A stretch of DNA of 42,437 bases from Leptotrichia sp. oral taxon 879 str. F0557 (GTDB lineage: Bacteria > Fusobacteriota > Fusobacteriia > Fusobacteriales > Leptotrichiaceae). Made by a program: the position numbers and the translations under genes. The stretch spans positions 1-42,437 of the forward strand of contig NZ_KI271295.1 of the NCBI RefSeq assembly GCF_000469385.1. Reading direction: 5' to 3'. Positions 34,301-42,437 of the stretch are shown piece after piece. The notes under the pieces were generated by a model. The model saw nothing but the letters and a program-made list of their open reading frames with translations. It had not been told where the DNA came from and did no database searches. Position 1 is the stretch's first letter, and every line of letters starts with the position of its first letter.

Positions 34301-35006
34301 ACTTGAAAGCGAAGAAATACTCGAAAATGAGGAATATTTTGAAATTGCTGATGAAGAGGAACTTACAGCAACAAGAAGAAAATTGTCATCAAATGAGAGA
34401 AGCCGTACAGATATTGGGGCAGTCAACCTTGCTTCAATAGATGAATTTGAATATGAAAATGGACGATATCAGGATATTGTGGCACAGAAGAAGGATTTGC
34501 TGGAAAGCCGTGAAACATTGTTTGGATTTATTCGAGAAATCGAAGAGGAAGTTACAAACAAATTTTTTATAGCTTATGAGCAGATAAACAAGAATTTTCA
34601 GTATATGTGTGAAACCATTTTAAACGGAGCAAAAGGAATAATTAAAATGACAGACCCTGAAAACTTGCTTACTACAGGGCTGGAACTGAGTGTAAAATAT
34701 AAAAACAAGCCAGAGCAGACTCTTCTTCTTCTTTCAGGTGGGGAAAAATCAATGCTTGCAGTGTCATTTATAATGGCAATCTTTATGTTTAAACCAAGTC
34801 CATTTACTTTCTTTGATGAAATTGAAGCAGCTCTTGATGAAAAAAATACAAAGAAAATTGTTGAATTATTACATCAGTTTATTGATAAATCGCAATTTAT
34901 ATTAATTACTCATAATAAGGAAACAATGAAAGGATCTCATAGACTTTATGGAGTTACGATGAATAAAGAAATTGGAGAAACTAAGATTGTTTCAGTGGAC
35001 ATATAA
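31377..35006 (+). CDS. smc: chromosome segregation protein SMC
   Basis: A 1209-aa SMC ATPase that, with ScpA/ScpB, organises and segregates the chromosome. The N-terminal head has KALELTGFKSFANRT and Walker A GPNGSGKSN (about 32-40). Two very long Lys/Glu coiled coils (about 170-510 and 690-1030) flank the hinge (DGVIGAFVNL..GFEEAIQTLSGG, about 517-670). The C-terminal head carries LLLLSGGEKSM and Walker B FTFFDEIEAALDE. The start is GTG 31377 with GAGGAAA upstream; the sequence begins MYLKALEL as in homologues. It follows the methylase by 22 nt and may be read through from the accessory operon. Confidence 0.97.
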   Translation: MYLKALELTGFKSFANRTVVEFDNGITSIVGPNGSGKSNILDAILWVLGEQSYKNIRAKESSDIIFSGGKNKKPKSMAEVSLIIDNGDRYLDVDFSEVKITRRIFKTGENEYLINNKKSRLKDIHNLFMDTGIGKQAYSIIGQGRVERIIGSSPKELKEIIEEAAGVKRAKIEKEESEKKLQDLKNEIEKIEYVEKDLKKRVDYLKNEQEKARLFKAYTKKIDVQRFMILEYNVNEKTSLKYEYEEKSQEIKEELEKNENNFSEKQVELEKTNEIRKELYENLENQKNENSENFKNMEILKEEYSKLVNQNSNLETEANEKNKRKSILEKDITEKKELLNNSRNELDLITRELAVKEEEKDKWEAKVGELKHKCDKITIELKERTQKNSNFEVDKIKVAGENEDLEKRVQGAKNENKRQIAERNDVEAEFNKINKEKQTFEIQKSEKEKEKLEKELKIKKLNEKIDELRKEYAEINKQKNEISYKLESFEVKHKAIASAIEKNETFNRSIKHILNEKIDGVIGAFVNLIDVPAGFEEAIQTLSGGMFQDIVVRDSEIGKKCIEILKDRKLGRASFLPIENIRISRMNEFLPKIEQVSQQKSFQNKMAQDEVQNIILNTKGKNGIIDFARNIVKVDKKFLNEDVEKVIQFVYGNSVVVESLEVGTELLKKGFNNRIVTLEGDIITSRGRMTGGHSFKGKDEILERKKELKHLESEIEKNKKSFEEFEKKLSEIVLEAEKIEAERTEAEKLFEKFKNEYQEFNENYDDFSIKFNRKQREINTLNYEISENEKFILEKEKKIKENKELIQNIEKYIEENNLKMQNLNEELKKFENIDEFIQKLNETDRDYEILKVRTDNNKNRFSEIESDYKKLLSEKAELDEFEKKREMLRNELSEKLSDKKTEIEKNEKINENILNEIKEFEKKIQEIEVKERKLISEIKDIEVKILENKNNYEKIVEKITRNESELEFQIAEFKELESEEILENEEYFEIADEEELTATRRKLSSNERSRTDIGAVNLASIDEFEYENGRYQDIVAQKKDLLESRETLFGFIREIEEEVTNKFFIAYEQINKNFQYMCETILNGAKGIIKMTDPENLLTTGLELSVKYKNKPEQTLLLLSGGEKSMLAVSFIMAIFMFKPSPFTFFDEIEAALDEKNTKKIVELLHQFIDKSQFILITHNKETMKGSHRLYGVTMNKEIGETKIVSVDI

Positions 35007-35104
35007 TTTGATAAACTTTTTTACTGGAAATTTTTTGATATTTTTGATAAAATATAGTTAAAATAAATAAAAAGTATAATTTTTGAAAATTAGAAAGGAG
35101 AAAT

Positions 35105-36436
35105 GTGAAAAAGTTTTCACATAGATTGAAAATTATGTTAAAAAAAATATTGGGTTTAATGATGGTACTTGTGTTTTCAGTTATTGGACTTGCTGAGATA
35201 GATACATCACAGATTGCAAATGATTATCCATATAAGGAAAGTGCCATAATGGCGACTGTTCTTGGAACGCCTGCAGAGCAACACTATAAGTTTAAAAATC
35301 CAAAAGGTCCTAAAGTAAGAAAATTCAAAACAACAAAGACAATTCCTGAGATTCTTAGACAATGGAGTAACTATGAATATGGTGTTTGGACTCAAAAGAA
35401 AGAAGCACCACTAATGATTGTAATTTCAGGTACAGGTTCACTTTATAATAGTGGGATGTCACTTTATTTGGCAAATGTATTTTATGATAGAGGCTATAAT
35501 GTAATCACATTCAGCTCGCCAACGACAATGCCGTATATTGTAAGTCAAAGCAAAAATGCATATGCAGGATATATAAAAGATGAAACTGTCCAAATATATG
35601 ATTTAATAGAAAAAGCAATTTCAAGAGAGAAAGCTGATGGTATGAAATTAAACGGGAGAGTATATATTGGTGGTTACAGTTTGGGAGGATTTCAGTCTCT
35701 TCAAATTCATGAGCTGGATGCCAAAAAGAATAGAAGAATAGGAATAAATAAGTCGCTTATGTTAAATTCACCAGTCAGTATTCTAACTGCAACACAGAAT
35801 TTAGACGGCTTTTTAGTAAAAAATGGAATTTATGATGCAAGAAGCTTGGAAAAATATTTAGATACAATATTTAGCAGACTTATGTATGATAAGTCAATTC
35901 AGATAAAGGACATTGAGTTCTCAAATCTAACAACTTCATTAGGAAAACTGGGACTTGGAGAAAAAGATTTTGAAGTTCTGACAGGACTTCTATTTAGATT
36001 CTATTCAGCAAATATGACTTTTGCAGGAGAAGTTTTTAGTGGAAATAACGCGATTGGAAGATTATCTAATAAAAAATCATATAAAAGATTTGATTCAGTT
36101 ACTCAGGAATTTAGGGAAGGATTGTCTGTCTCATTTGATGAATATGCTAAGGAAATACTATATCCATACTTAAAAAAATATAAAAATCCTAGTCTTGATT
36201 TTAATGATTTCATAAATGAATTTGATTTAAGAAGTAGTCAGGATTTTATAAATAAAAATAATAAAAATATTATATTTATAACATCAACAAATGATGTTTT
36301 GTATTCAAATGATGATATAAATTATATAAACAATACGTTTTCAAACAAGGTATTAATACCGTTTGGAGGGCATACTGGAGTCTTATGGCATGCCGATGTG
36401 GCAAAATTAATGGTAGATAAATTGGAGGAAAAATAA
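35105..36436 (+). CDS. exported alpha/beta hydrolase, mlaA-linked
   Basis: A 443-aa protein with a signal peptide (basic start, hydrophobic about residues 13-29, cleavage likely after GLA). It has an alpha/beta-hydrolase fold: APLMIVISGTGS as oxyanion strand, nucleophile elbow GYSLGG (Ser192), and a late His in IPFGGHTGVLW. Substrate is unknown. The next gene, mlaA, starts 4 nt after its stop, suggesting an outer-membrane lipid substrate or a role in the same pathway (inference). GTG 35105 is preceded by AAAGGAG; an ATG at 35138 within the signal region is a less likely start. Confidence 0.82.
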   Translation: MKKFSHRLKIMLKKILGLMMVLVFSVIGLAEIDTSQIANDYPYKESAIMATVLGTPAEQHYKFKNPKGPKVRKFKTTKTIPEILRQWSNYEYGVWTQKKEAPLMIVISGTGSLYNSGMSLYLANVFYDRGYNVITFSSPTTMPYIVSQSKNAYAGYIKDETVQIYDLIEKAISREKADGMKLNGRVYIGGYSLGGFQSLQIHELDAKKNRRIGINKSLMLNSPVSILTATQNLDGFLVKNGIYDARSLEKYLDTIFSRLMYDKSIQIKDIEFSNLTTSLGKLGLGEKDFEVLTGLLFRFYSANMTFAGEVFSGNNAIGRLSNKKSYKRFDSVTQEFREGLSVSFDEYAKEILYPYLKKYKNPSLDFNDFINEFDLRSSQDFINKNNKNIIFITSTNDVLYSNDDINYINNTFSNKVLIPFGGHTGVLWHADVAKLMVDKLEEK

Positions 36437-36439
36437 AAA

Positions 36440-37420
36440 ATGGCAGGAAAAAATAAATTTATATTACTAACAGCAATGCTTACTGTTGCAACAATTTCTC
36501 AGTCACGAGGTAACGAATTAAAAAATGAGGAAACAGTAATGTTCGCTGAAGAAATTGAAAAGGAAGCAAACGATGATATTTATATTGAATTTGTAGATGG
36601 AAAGGTTGCTGAAGCACCCGGAAAAAATATTGACAAAGTTTCACGCACAAATATAGCTATGAAGAAAAATAAGAAGGACACTAATGGATACATTGCCTTT
36701 GAACAAGATGGATACGGAGTTCTTGCAACAAATTTGGAAGAACTGAATGAAGATTATATTGTTTCAAGTCAGGTGTTTCAGCTAACAGGAATAAATGATT
36801 CGCTAGAACCTTTAAATAGAAGAATGTACGCTTTTAATACACAGCTTGATAGAAAGGTTCTGTATCCAGCTTCACGTGTATATTCGGCAATAGTTCCAAA
36901 ACCAATAAGAAAAGGAATCTCAAATTTCTATCAGAATTTCAGTGAGATACCTACATTCGTAAATTCACTGTTGCAGTTAAAACCTGGAAAGGCTGCAAAT
37001 GCGCTTGGAAGATTTGTGGTAAATTCGACAGTAGGAGTACTAGGAGTAGCTGATGTCGCTAAAAATATGGGAATGAAAAAAGATCCTGAAACTATGGGAG
37101 ATACATTAGGACATTACGGAATGGGGACAGGACCATACTTAGTGTTGCCCATGTTTGGACCAAGCAACCTGAGAGATGCCTTTGGAACTGCCATAGATTC
37201 TGTTGGGGAAGGTGCAGTACGTGGTGTTGTTGATAAAAAACTATTTTTTGATACGGGAGTATTTGACAAGAATGTATATGGATTTACAAGACCTGTTGTA
37301 ACAGGGTTGAATGCACGTTCTATGCTTAGCATGAAGTATGGAGATCTGAATTCGCCGTTTGAATACGACTTAATAAAAGCACTTTATTATAATTATAGAA
37401 AAATACAAGTTATAAAATAG
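36440..37420 (+). CDS. mlaA: MlaA/VacJ family outer-membrane lipid-asymmetry protein
   Basis: A 326-aa MlaA homologue. The core block is LEPLNRRMYAFNTQLDRKVL, then PKPIRKGISNFYQNFSEIPT, VNSLLQLKPGKA, GRFVVNSTVGVLGVADVA, ETMGDTLGHYGMGTGPYLVLP in part, and GPSNLRDAFG. In E. coli, MlaA is a lipoprotein that removes phospholipid from the outer leaflet of the outer membrane. Here the N-terminus is a plain signal peptide with no lipobox cysteine, and the whole protein appears to lack cysteine; an acidic extension of about 90 residues precedes the core. It confirms a diderm envelope. GGAGGAA precedes the ATG. No mlaBCDEF genes are in the window. Confidence 0.92.
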   Translation: MAGKNKFILLTAMLTVATISQSRGNELKNEETVMFAEEIEKEANDDIYIEFVDGKVAEAPGKNIDKVSRTNIAMKKNKKDTNGYIAFEQDGYGVLATNLEELNEDYIVSSQVFQLTGINDSLEPLNRRMYAFNTQLDRKVLYPASRVYSAIVPKPIRKGISNFYQNFSEIPTFVNSLLQLKPGKAANALGRFVVNSTVGVLGVADVAKNMGMKKDPETMGDTLGHYGMGTGPYLVLPMFGPSNLRDAFGTAIDSVGEGAVRGVVDKKLFFDTGVFDKNVYGFTRPVVTGLNARSMLSMKYGDLNSPFEYDLIKALYYNYRKIQVIK

Positions 37421-37496
37421 ACAATATTTAAAAATTAAAAGTTGTGTTATTCGATAGGAATTATTTAATTTTAAATAAAATTAGGAGGAAATTAGA

Positions 37497-38741
37497 ATGA
37501 GCTATATAAAAGATGCAGATTTAGAAGTTTATAATGCAATTATGGAAGAGGAAAAAAGGCAAGAGGAAGGAATTGAGTTGATTGCTTCAGAAAATTTTGT
37601 TTCAAAGGCAGTAATGGAAGCGGCTGGGTCTGTGTTTACAAATAAATATGCAGAAGGTTACCCTGGAAAGAGATATTACGGTGGATGTGCAAATGCTGAT
37701 GTTGTAGAAAGTCTTGCTATTGAAAGATTGAAACAAATATTTGGGGCAAAATATGCAAATGTGCAGCCACATTCTGGATCTCAAGCAAATATGGGAGTTT
37801 ATGTTGGACTACTTGAAGCTGGAGATAAAATTCTAGGAATGAGCCTTAGTGCTGGTGGACATTTGACACATGGTTATAAAATCAATTTTTCAGGAAAAAA
37901 TTACATTGGATTGGAATATGGTCTAAATCCCGAAACAGAACTGATTGATTATGAAGCAGTCAGAGAAATTGCATTAAGAGAAAAGCCTAAAATGATAGTT
38001 GCAGGAGCAAGTGCTTATTCAAGAATAATTGATTTTAAAAAATTTAGAGAAATTGCTGATGAAATTGGTGCGTATTTGATGGTAGATATGGCTCATATCG
38101 CTGGACTCGTAGCGGCTGGACTTCATCCAAATCCAATAGAATATGCAGATGTAGTAACTTCTACGACTCATAAGACCCTAAGAGGACCTCGTGGTGGAAT
38201 AATTTTGACAAATAACGAAGAAATTGCAAAAAAAATTGATAAAACAATATTCCCTGGAATACAAGGAGGACCGCTAGTTCATATAATTGCGGCAAAAGCT
38301 GTTGCATTTAAAGAGGCACTTAGCCCAGAATACAAAAAATATCAGGAGCAAGTGGCAAAAAATGCTAAAATTTTGTCAGAAGAATTGGTAAAAGGCGGGC
38401 TTAGAATTGTAAGCGGCGGTACTGACAACCATTTAATGCTTGTTGATTTACGTCCAATGGGAGTTACAGGAAAATTAGCCGAAGCAAAATTAGAAGAAGC
38501 TGGAATAACTTGTAATAAAAATGCTATTCCAAATGATCCTGAAAAGCCATTTGTTACAAGTGGAATAAGACTAGGAACACCTGCAATTACAGCTCGTGGA
38601 TTTAAGGAAGAAGAAACAAGACAGGTGGCACAATTTATATTAACAGTATTAGGAAATATAAATGACAATGAAAAAATTGCCCAAGTAAAAGAGCAAGTTT
38701 TAAAATTAACTGAAAAATTTCCACTTTATAAAGGTAAATAA
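37497..38741 (+). CDS. glyA: serine hydroxymethyltransferase
   Basis: PLP enzyme converting serine and tetrahydrofolate to glycine and methylene-THF. It is 414 aa, standard for bacteria. Motifs are [33 protein letters not shown], the PLP-lysine segment [14 protein letters not shown] and GIQGGPLVH. The site TTAGGAGGAAATTAGA precedes the ATG. It is followed 27 nt later by rph. The glycine riboswitch upstream of the symporter at 10170 is the only visible glycine-responsive element; glyA itself has none. Confidence 0.98.
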   Translation: MSYIKDADLEVYNAIMEEEKRQEEGIELIASENFVSKAVMEAAGSVFTNKYAEGYPGKRYYGGCANADVVESLAIERLKQIFGAKYANVQPHSGSQANMGVYVGLLEAGDKILGMSLSAGGHLTHGYKINFSGKNYIGLEYGLNPETELIDYEAVREIALREKPKMIVAGASAYSRIIDFKKFREIADEIGAYLMVDMAHIAGLVAAGLHPNPIEYADVVTSTTHKTLRGPRGGIILTNNEEIAKKIDKTIFPGIQGGPLVHIIAAKAVAFKEALSPEYKKYQEQVAKNAKILSEELVKGGLRIVSGGTDNHLMLVDLRPMGVTGKLAEAKLEEAGITCNKNAIPNDPEKPFVTSGIRLGTPAITARGFKEEETRQVAQFILTVLGNINDNEKIAQVKEQVLKLTEKFPLYKGK

Positions 38742-38768
38742 TTTAAAGATAAAAAATTAGGAGAAAAT

Positions 38769-39464
38769 GTGAGAAATAATAATAGAAAAAACGATGAAAT
38801 GCGTGAAGTAAAAGTAACTAAAAATTATATTGTCCATCCAGAAGGTTCTGTTTTAATCGAATTTGGAAATACAAAGGTTATTTGTAATGCAACAATTGAA
38901 GAAAAAATCCCAAGATGGCTAAAAGGAACGGGCTCAGGATGGATAACTGCCGAATACAGCATGCTTCCAAGAGCAACACATACACGTATCCAAAGAGAAT
39001 CAATAAAAGGAAAACTATCTGGAAGAACAATGGAAATCCAGCGGTTAATAGGAAGAGCCTTGAGAGCAGCGATAGATTTGGAAAAACTTGGTGAAAGAAC
39101 TATAATGATAGACTGTGATGTAATTCAGGCAGATGGAGGAACAAGAACAGCTTCAATCACGGGAGCCTATCTTGCTCTAGAATTAGCAGTTGAAAGACTT
39201 ATAGATGAAGGAAAATTAAAAGAAATTCCAATAAAATCAAAAGTCGCAGCAATAAGTGTTGGAAAAGTTCGAAATGAAATGCTTCTTGACTTAGAATATG
39301 AAGAAGACTCGAAAGCTGATGTAGATATGAACATTGTAATGAACGACAAAGGTGAGTTTATTGAATTGCAGGGAACAGGAGAAGAAGCAACTTTTACTCA
39401 TGCAGAACTGATGAAGTTTATTGAATTGTCTAAAAATGCCTTTGATAAGTTATTTAGTTTATAA
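38769..39464 (+). CDS. rph: ribonuclease PH
   Basis: Phosphorolytic 3'-5' exoribonuclease that trims tRNA 3' ends. It is 231 aa, slightly short of the usual 240. Family blocks: [79 protein letters not shown] and [16 protein letters not shown]. The start is GTG 38769 after TTAGGAG; the resulting [16 protein letters not shown] aligns with the conserved RxDGRxxDELR start, though the DGR triplet is replaced. ATG 38799 would cut this block. No C-terminal RdgB fusion is present. Confidence 0.95.
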   Translation: MRNNNRKNDEMREVKVTKNYIVHPEGSVLIEFGNTKVICNATIEEKIPRWLKGTGSGWITAEYSMLPRATHTRIQRESIKGKLSGRTMEIQRLIGRALRAAIDLEKLGERTIMIDCDVIQADGGTRTASITGAYLALELAVERLIDEGKLKEIPIKSKVAAISVGKVRNEMLLDLEYEEDSKADVDMNIVMNDKGEFIELQGTGEEATFTHAELMKFIELSKNAFDKLFSL

Positions 39465-39500
39465 ATCAAAAAAATTTAAGAAAGGATGGTGAAAGAATAG

Positions 39501-40100
39501 ATGAAGAAAAATGGAATGGAAAAATTATTTGATGAATATATGAAAAGAATACAGGCTGGGGACACAAAGGCTATGAATGAAATTGGGATGATTTTTCAAA
39601 ATAGCTATGATAATGAAAATGCGAAAAAATGGTTCTTAAAGGCTATTGAGGCAGGAGATTATGAGTTTGCAAATAATTTGGGATATCTTTATGCTAGTCA
39701 GCATGATTTTGAGAATGCTGAAAAATATTATTTAATTGCGATTAATAATAAAGATTATGATGCTTTAAATAATTTAGCAATTTTGTATGAGCAGAATGGG
39801 AAAAATGAAGAAGCAGAAAAATATTACTTAATAGCTATTGAAAAGAACTGTGAAGGTGCGAAAGAAAATCTTTTGACATTTTATAATTCAACTAAACAGA
39901 CGGAAAAAGAAAAGGACATTTATTTACAGATGGCTTGGAAAGATGACATCAATGCGATGAATCATCTAGGAATGATTTTTGGTAATGAAGGAAATTATAA
40001 GGAATCTGAGAAATGGTTTTTAAAGGCTGCGGCGCTTGGAGATAAGCATGCAAAAAATAATTTAGAAGTATTGAGAAATAACTTGAAAAAATCAAATTAA
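39501..40100 (+). CDS. tetratricopeptide / Sel1-like repeat protein
   Basis: A 199-aa protein made of about five helical repeats of the form NLAILYEQNGKNEEAEKYYL and NHLGMIFGNEGNYKESEKWF. These are TPR or Sel1-type repeats used for protein binding. There is no signal peptide, so it is probably cytoplasmic. AAGGATGG lies 14 nt before the ATG. The partner and role are unknown; such small repeat proteins are abundant in fusobacterial genomes. Confidence 0.85.
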   Translation: MKKNGMEKLFDEYMKRIQAGDTKAMNEIGMIFQNSYDNENAKKWFLKAIEAGDYEFANNLGYLYASQHDFENAEKYYLIAINNKDYDALNNLAILYEQNGKNEEAEKYYLIAIEKNCEGAKENLLTFYNSTKQTEKEKDIYLQMAWKDDINAMNHLGMIFGNEGNYKESEKWFLKAAALGDKHAKNNLEVLRNNLKKSN

Positions 40101-40215
40101 TAAAAATAAAAAAGTCTTACTAAGTGAAAAAGAAAAATTTGACTAATTTGATTATATGTGGTAACATTAAAACAAGATAATTAAATATAAAATAAATAAA
40201 TTGGAGGAATTTAGA

Positions 40216-40734
40216 ATGGGATTATTTGATTTATTCAAAAAAGGTAATAAAGGTGAAGAAGTTAAACAGGAATTTGATGGGAAAGTAATAGCTCCTATTT
40301 CAGGAAACTTATTGCCTTTATCAGAAGTACCTGATGAGGTTTTTGCTAAGAAAATGGTGGGAGACGGAGTTGCCATAGAGCCAAATGCATCAGGCGTAAT
40401 GTTGGCACCAGCTTCTGGAAGAATAGAAAAAATCTTCGATACTAACCATGCTTTCAGTATTGTAACACCTGCTGGAATTGAAATTTTTGTTCATTTTGGA
40501 ATGGATACAGTTCAACTGGAAGGAAAAGGATTTGAAAGAATCGCTGAAGAGGGAGCAGTAGTAAAAGTAGGAGATCCGTTAATTAAATATGATTATGATT
40601 TCTTAAAAGCAAATGCAAAATCAATTATTACACCAGTAATTATTTCAAATTATGAAAGCTACAGTGCATTAAATCCAGTTGAATCAGGAGCAGCAGTAGC
40701 TGGAGAAACAACAGTTTTAAATGTTGAGAAATAG
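40216..40734 (+). CDS. crr: PTS glucose-type EIIA component (Crr-like)
   Basis: A 172-aa stand-alone EIIA(Glc) phosphocarrier that takes phosphate from HPr and passes it to sugar-specific EIIB domains, and regulates other carbon systems in some bacteria. Motifs: VIAPISGNLLPLSEVPDEVF, the first active-site His in FDTNHAFSI and the phosphorylated His in IEIFVHFGMDTVQLEGKGF. GGAGGA sits 7 nt before ATG 40216; the in-frame TTG at 40201 overlaps this site and is rejected. It is monocistronic, ending at a hairpin. Confidence 0.96.
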   Translation: MGLFDLFKKGNKGEEVKQEFDGKVIAPISGNLLPLSEVPDEVFAKKMVGDGVAIEPNASGVMLAPASGRIEKIFDTNHAFSIVTPAGIEIFVHFGMDTVQLEGKGFERIAEEGAVVKVGDPLIKYDYDFLKANAKSIITPVIISNYESYSALNPVESGAAVAGETTVLNVEK

Positions 40735-40761
40735 TTTAATTAAAAACAAGCTTTAATAAAT

Positions 40762-40807
40762 AATCTCTATTTAAGTGAACTATATTTACTTTTTTAGAGA
40801 TTTTTTT
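40762..40807 (+). terminator. rho-independent terminator after crr
   Basis: AATCTCTA (40762-40769) pairs with TAGAGATT (40795-40802), with an inner AAGT/ACTT pairing, then a T-run to 40807. Confidence 0.85.
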
Positions 40808-40828
40808 GTAATGTTATTTCCCTTTTTT

Positions 40829-41200
40829 CTAGTCGATACTTTTCACTAGAATAAAGAATATTAATCCTGTTAGTATATTTGAAAATAAATTTTCCTTAAG
40901 AATTGAGGAAAGAGCAAGATATTGTGAAATCATAAACAAACTAAATCCAATTATGGAATATATGAATTTGTAAAGCTTTATTAGAAATTTCAACAACTTT
41001 CGAGACGTTTGTAAAATGGCATGGAGATTGGAAGAATCAAAACAATTGTTAAAATAGAAATTAAAAAACAAATGATATTGATATTAGAAACAATTCCTTG
41101 TACGTTTAGAACAATTGCACCAAATTTTTTTATTTCTTTTTTATAAGAAGAATCTAAGATAAAAAGGCACAGTTTAAATATTTTCTTAGTCTTGAGTTTA
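40829..41200 (-). pseudogene. frameshifted membrane-protein fragment
   Basis: Two overlapping minus-strand frames each encode hydrophobic sequence: about 41200-41010 (FGAIVLNVQGIVSNINIICF and following) and about 41010-40829 (IYSIIGFSLFMISQYLALSS, ending LVKSID). Joined by one shift near 41005 they read as one small membrane protein. There is no clear start or ribosome site. The parent family is not recognised. It borders the broken IS30 gene. Confidence 0.4.
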
Positions 41201-41987
41201 TAAGCATTAAGATCTTTATTAATTCTTCTGTTTCTATCTTTAATATACCGATCTTCTTTGGATAAAATTTTCTTAGAAGACGTTACTGTTTTTGTTGCAT
41301 CTTTTCTGCCACGAGCAACAAGGAGCTGAAAAATAGAAATCTATTCCTATTTTCTCTAATTTTTTTAAGAAAATTTTAATGCTCTTTTTGGAATATTGAC
41401 TGTCAGACGCTCTTTTGCTTCCAACTTTATTGCTACATAAAATCGTGTCTTTAATTCCAAAAATGTTGCAAAACAGGCTTTACTTTCCCCTTTGGATGAA
41501 ACTACAGAATTCAGTTCCTAATGACTGGAAGTGCTTACTTTAGACGATCTTTCGTCAATTGATTTGCCAATATTGAATTTTCCTCTTGGTTTTTTAGTCT
41601 TTCCTTTTTTCCCTTTTCTTCTCAAAATATCTAAAGAAATATTCAAAAGATTCTTATGCAGCCAATTGTAGATATTTTAAAAGATAATTTTCTTTTCAAT
41701 TCTCTTCTTGCAATTTGTTTTGGTGACCATGTTTTACAAAGTCTAGATTTTATTAAATTTTTTAATTCAGCAGTAATTTTATAGTTTCTGCCTTTTTTAC
41801 AGACTTTGTTATCAGCATCTTTCTGAGCTTTCTCAGCAGAATATTCGTTTTTAACTCTCTTAATTTTCCAATAAATAGCAGCTTTATTTTTTTCAAGAAT
41901 CTCAGCAATTCTCGTTATTTTGTAATTTTCTTTTAGCAAAATCTCTAGTTTATTTCTTTCAATTATGGTAAAATGCTTGTGACTCAT
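41180..41987 (-). pseudogene. IS30-family transposase, frameshifted and interrupted
   Basis: The start is intact (ATG 41987 after AAAGGAAA). It encodes an IS30-type HTH protein: MSHKHFTIIERNKLEILL, EILEKNKAAIYWKIKRVKNE and LCKTWSPKQIARRELK. The frame is lost near 41670. Later pieces in other frames continue the family order: RGKFNIGKSIDERSSK (about 41590-41545), VVSSKGESKACFATFLELKT (about 41510-41450), then FYFSAPCCSW and FLRKFYPKKIGILKIETEEL (about 41340-41210). An in-frame stop and a deletion remove the catalytic core between them. It is dead. The palindromic ends of the insertion sequence were not securely found. Confidence 0.8.
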
Positions 41988-42105
41988 GATATATTTCCTT
42001 TCATTAATGTTTTTGTGATTACTAACATTTTAATATAAAATTATCATGAGTTTTATTTTAAATTTGTTGCGTTTTATTATACAATCTATCATGAAAGGCA
42101 AGAGA

Positions 42106-42285
42106 GTGAGAAAAGTTAAAATTTTATTTTTGATGTTGCTAGGAGTACTCGGGTTAAATTGTTGTTTTGCATTAGCAACTACGGGAGCGATAACTTATTT
42201 TGGAAGGACAATGTTGGCATATGGTTATGCTGAAAATCCAAATTTTTGTAATCCGTTTTTAGAAAAGTCTAAAACTCCAGAGTAG
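42106..42285 (+). CDS. small exported protein or lipoprotein, unknown
   Basis: A 59-aa product beginning MRKVKILFLMLLGVLGLNCC: a signal peptide with a possible lipobox LGLNC. Then comes FALATTGAITYFGRTMLAYGY and a short polar end. The start is uncertain: GTG 42106 has AAGGCAAGAG upstream, ATG 42091 has no site, and the longer ORF from 42046 runs into sequence that looks like an IS end. No family is recognised. Confidence 0.5.
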   Translation: MRKVKILFLMLLGVLGLNCCFALATTGAITYFGRTMLAYGYAENPNFCNPFLEKSKTPE

Positions 42286-42372
42286 ATAAAAAAAGGGGAA
42301 AATCTTTAGTAGACCTAATCGCCAACCTTGAATAAAAAATAATATTGGAGTATACTAATACTAGTGACGAAA

Positions 42373-42437
42373 ATGATAAATAATATTAAAAGAATAAAAA
42401 AAATTAAAGAAGAAAACTATCAGAAAATTTTTGGCAT
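42373..42437 (+). CDS. start of a protein cut by the window edge, possibly a transposase
   Basis: An open frame from ATG 42373 to the window end encodes MINNIKRIKKIKEENYQKIF and continues. The style (short basic helix, then a YQKIFG-like turn) resembles the N-terminus of DDE transposases with an HTH_Tnp_4 domain. Only 21 codons are visible and the ribosome site is poor (GTGACGA), so this is tentative. Confidence 0.3.
   Translation, partial: MINNIKRIKKIKEENYQKIFG

Overview
The window is very A+T-rich bacterial DNA. The gene content points to a diderm anaerobe of the Fusobacteriota, probably Leptotrichia or a close relative: a lipidated thiol peroxidase, an MlaA homologue, a tandem glycine riboswitch ahead of an amino-acid:sodium symporter, NadV-type NAD salvage, and IS30 remains. 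This assignment rests on remembered protein resemblance and base composition, not on a search.

Region 1 (1-16.2 kb) is mostly core genome. On the + strand it holds yraN, a zinc-ribbon protein, comF, an exported GH13 amylase homologue with altered catalytic positions, thymidine kinase with an extra BioD-like domain, pcrA, nadV and an exported Tpx. These are followed by a promoter, a tandem glycine riboswitch and an AGCS symporter. A bidirectional terminator then separates these from a minus-strand heterodimeric ABC exporter pair and an LCMT/PPM1-type methyltransferase.

Region 2 (16,288-24,522) is an integrative element of about 8.2 kb, bounded by a 20-bp identical att core. A second, 22-bp direct repeat near each end probably binds the integrase arms. 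Reading leftward it carries a Cro-like regulator, two small proteins, a prim-pol/SF3 helicase, a gene-free origin-like region, four unknown small or coiled-coil genes and a tyrosine integrase. A divergent CI-like repressor and 1.3 kb of repeat-rich non-coding DNA fill the right end. There are no capsid, terminase, relaxase or conjugation genes. The layout resembles phage satellites of the PICI type. Two short + strand promoter-terminator cassettes inside it predict small RNAs. The right att core lies in the 17-bp spacer of a promoter reading into the next host operon.

Region 3 (24.5-31.4 kb) is accessory. It has a membrane acyltransferase, an AAA-ATPase/PD-(D/E)XK protein, a polyprenyl-phosphate sugar transferase, and a tight two-gene pair: an ABC-type ATPase with a TOPRIM-like C-terminus (OLD-like) followed by a D12-class adenine DNA methyltransferase. 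That pair is a candidate anti-phage or restriction-like system.

Region 4 (31.4-40.8 kb) is core again: smc, an exported alpha/beta hydrolase coupled to mlaA, glyA, rph, a TPR protein and a PTS EIIA (crr). The last 1.6 kb is decayed: a frameshifted IS30-family transposase, a broken membrane-protein fragment, a small exported protein and the start of another possible transposase.
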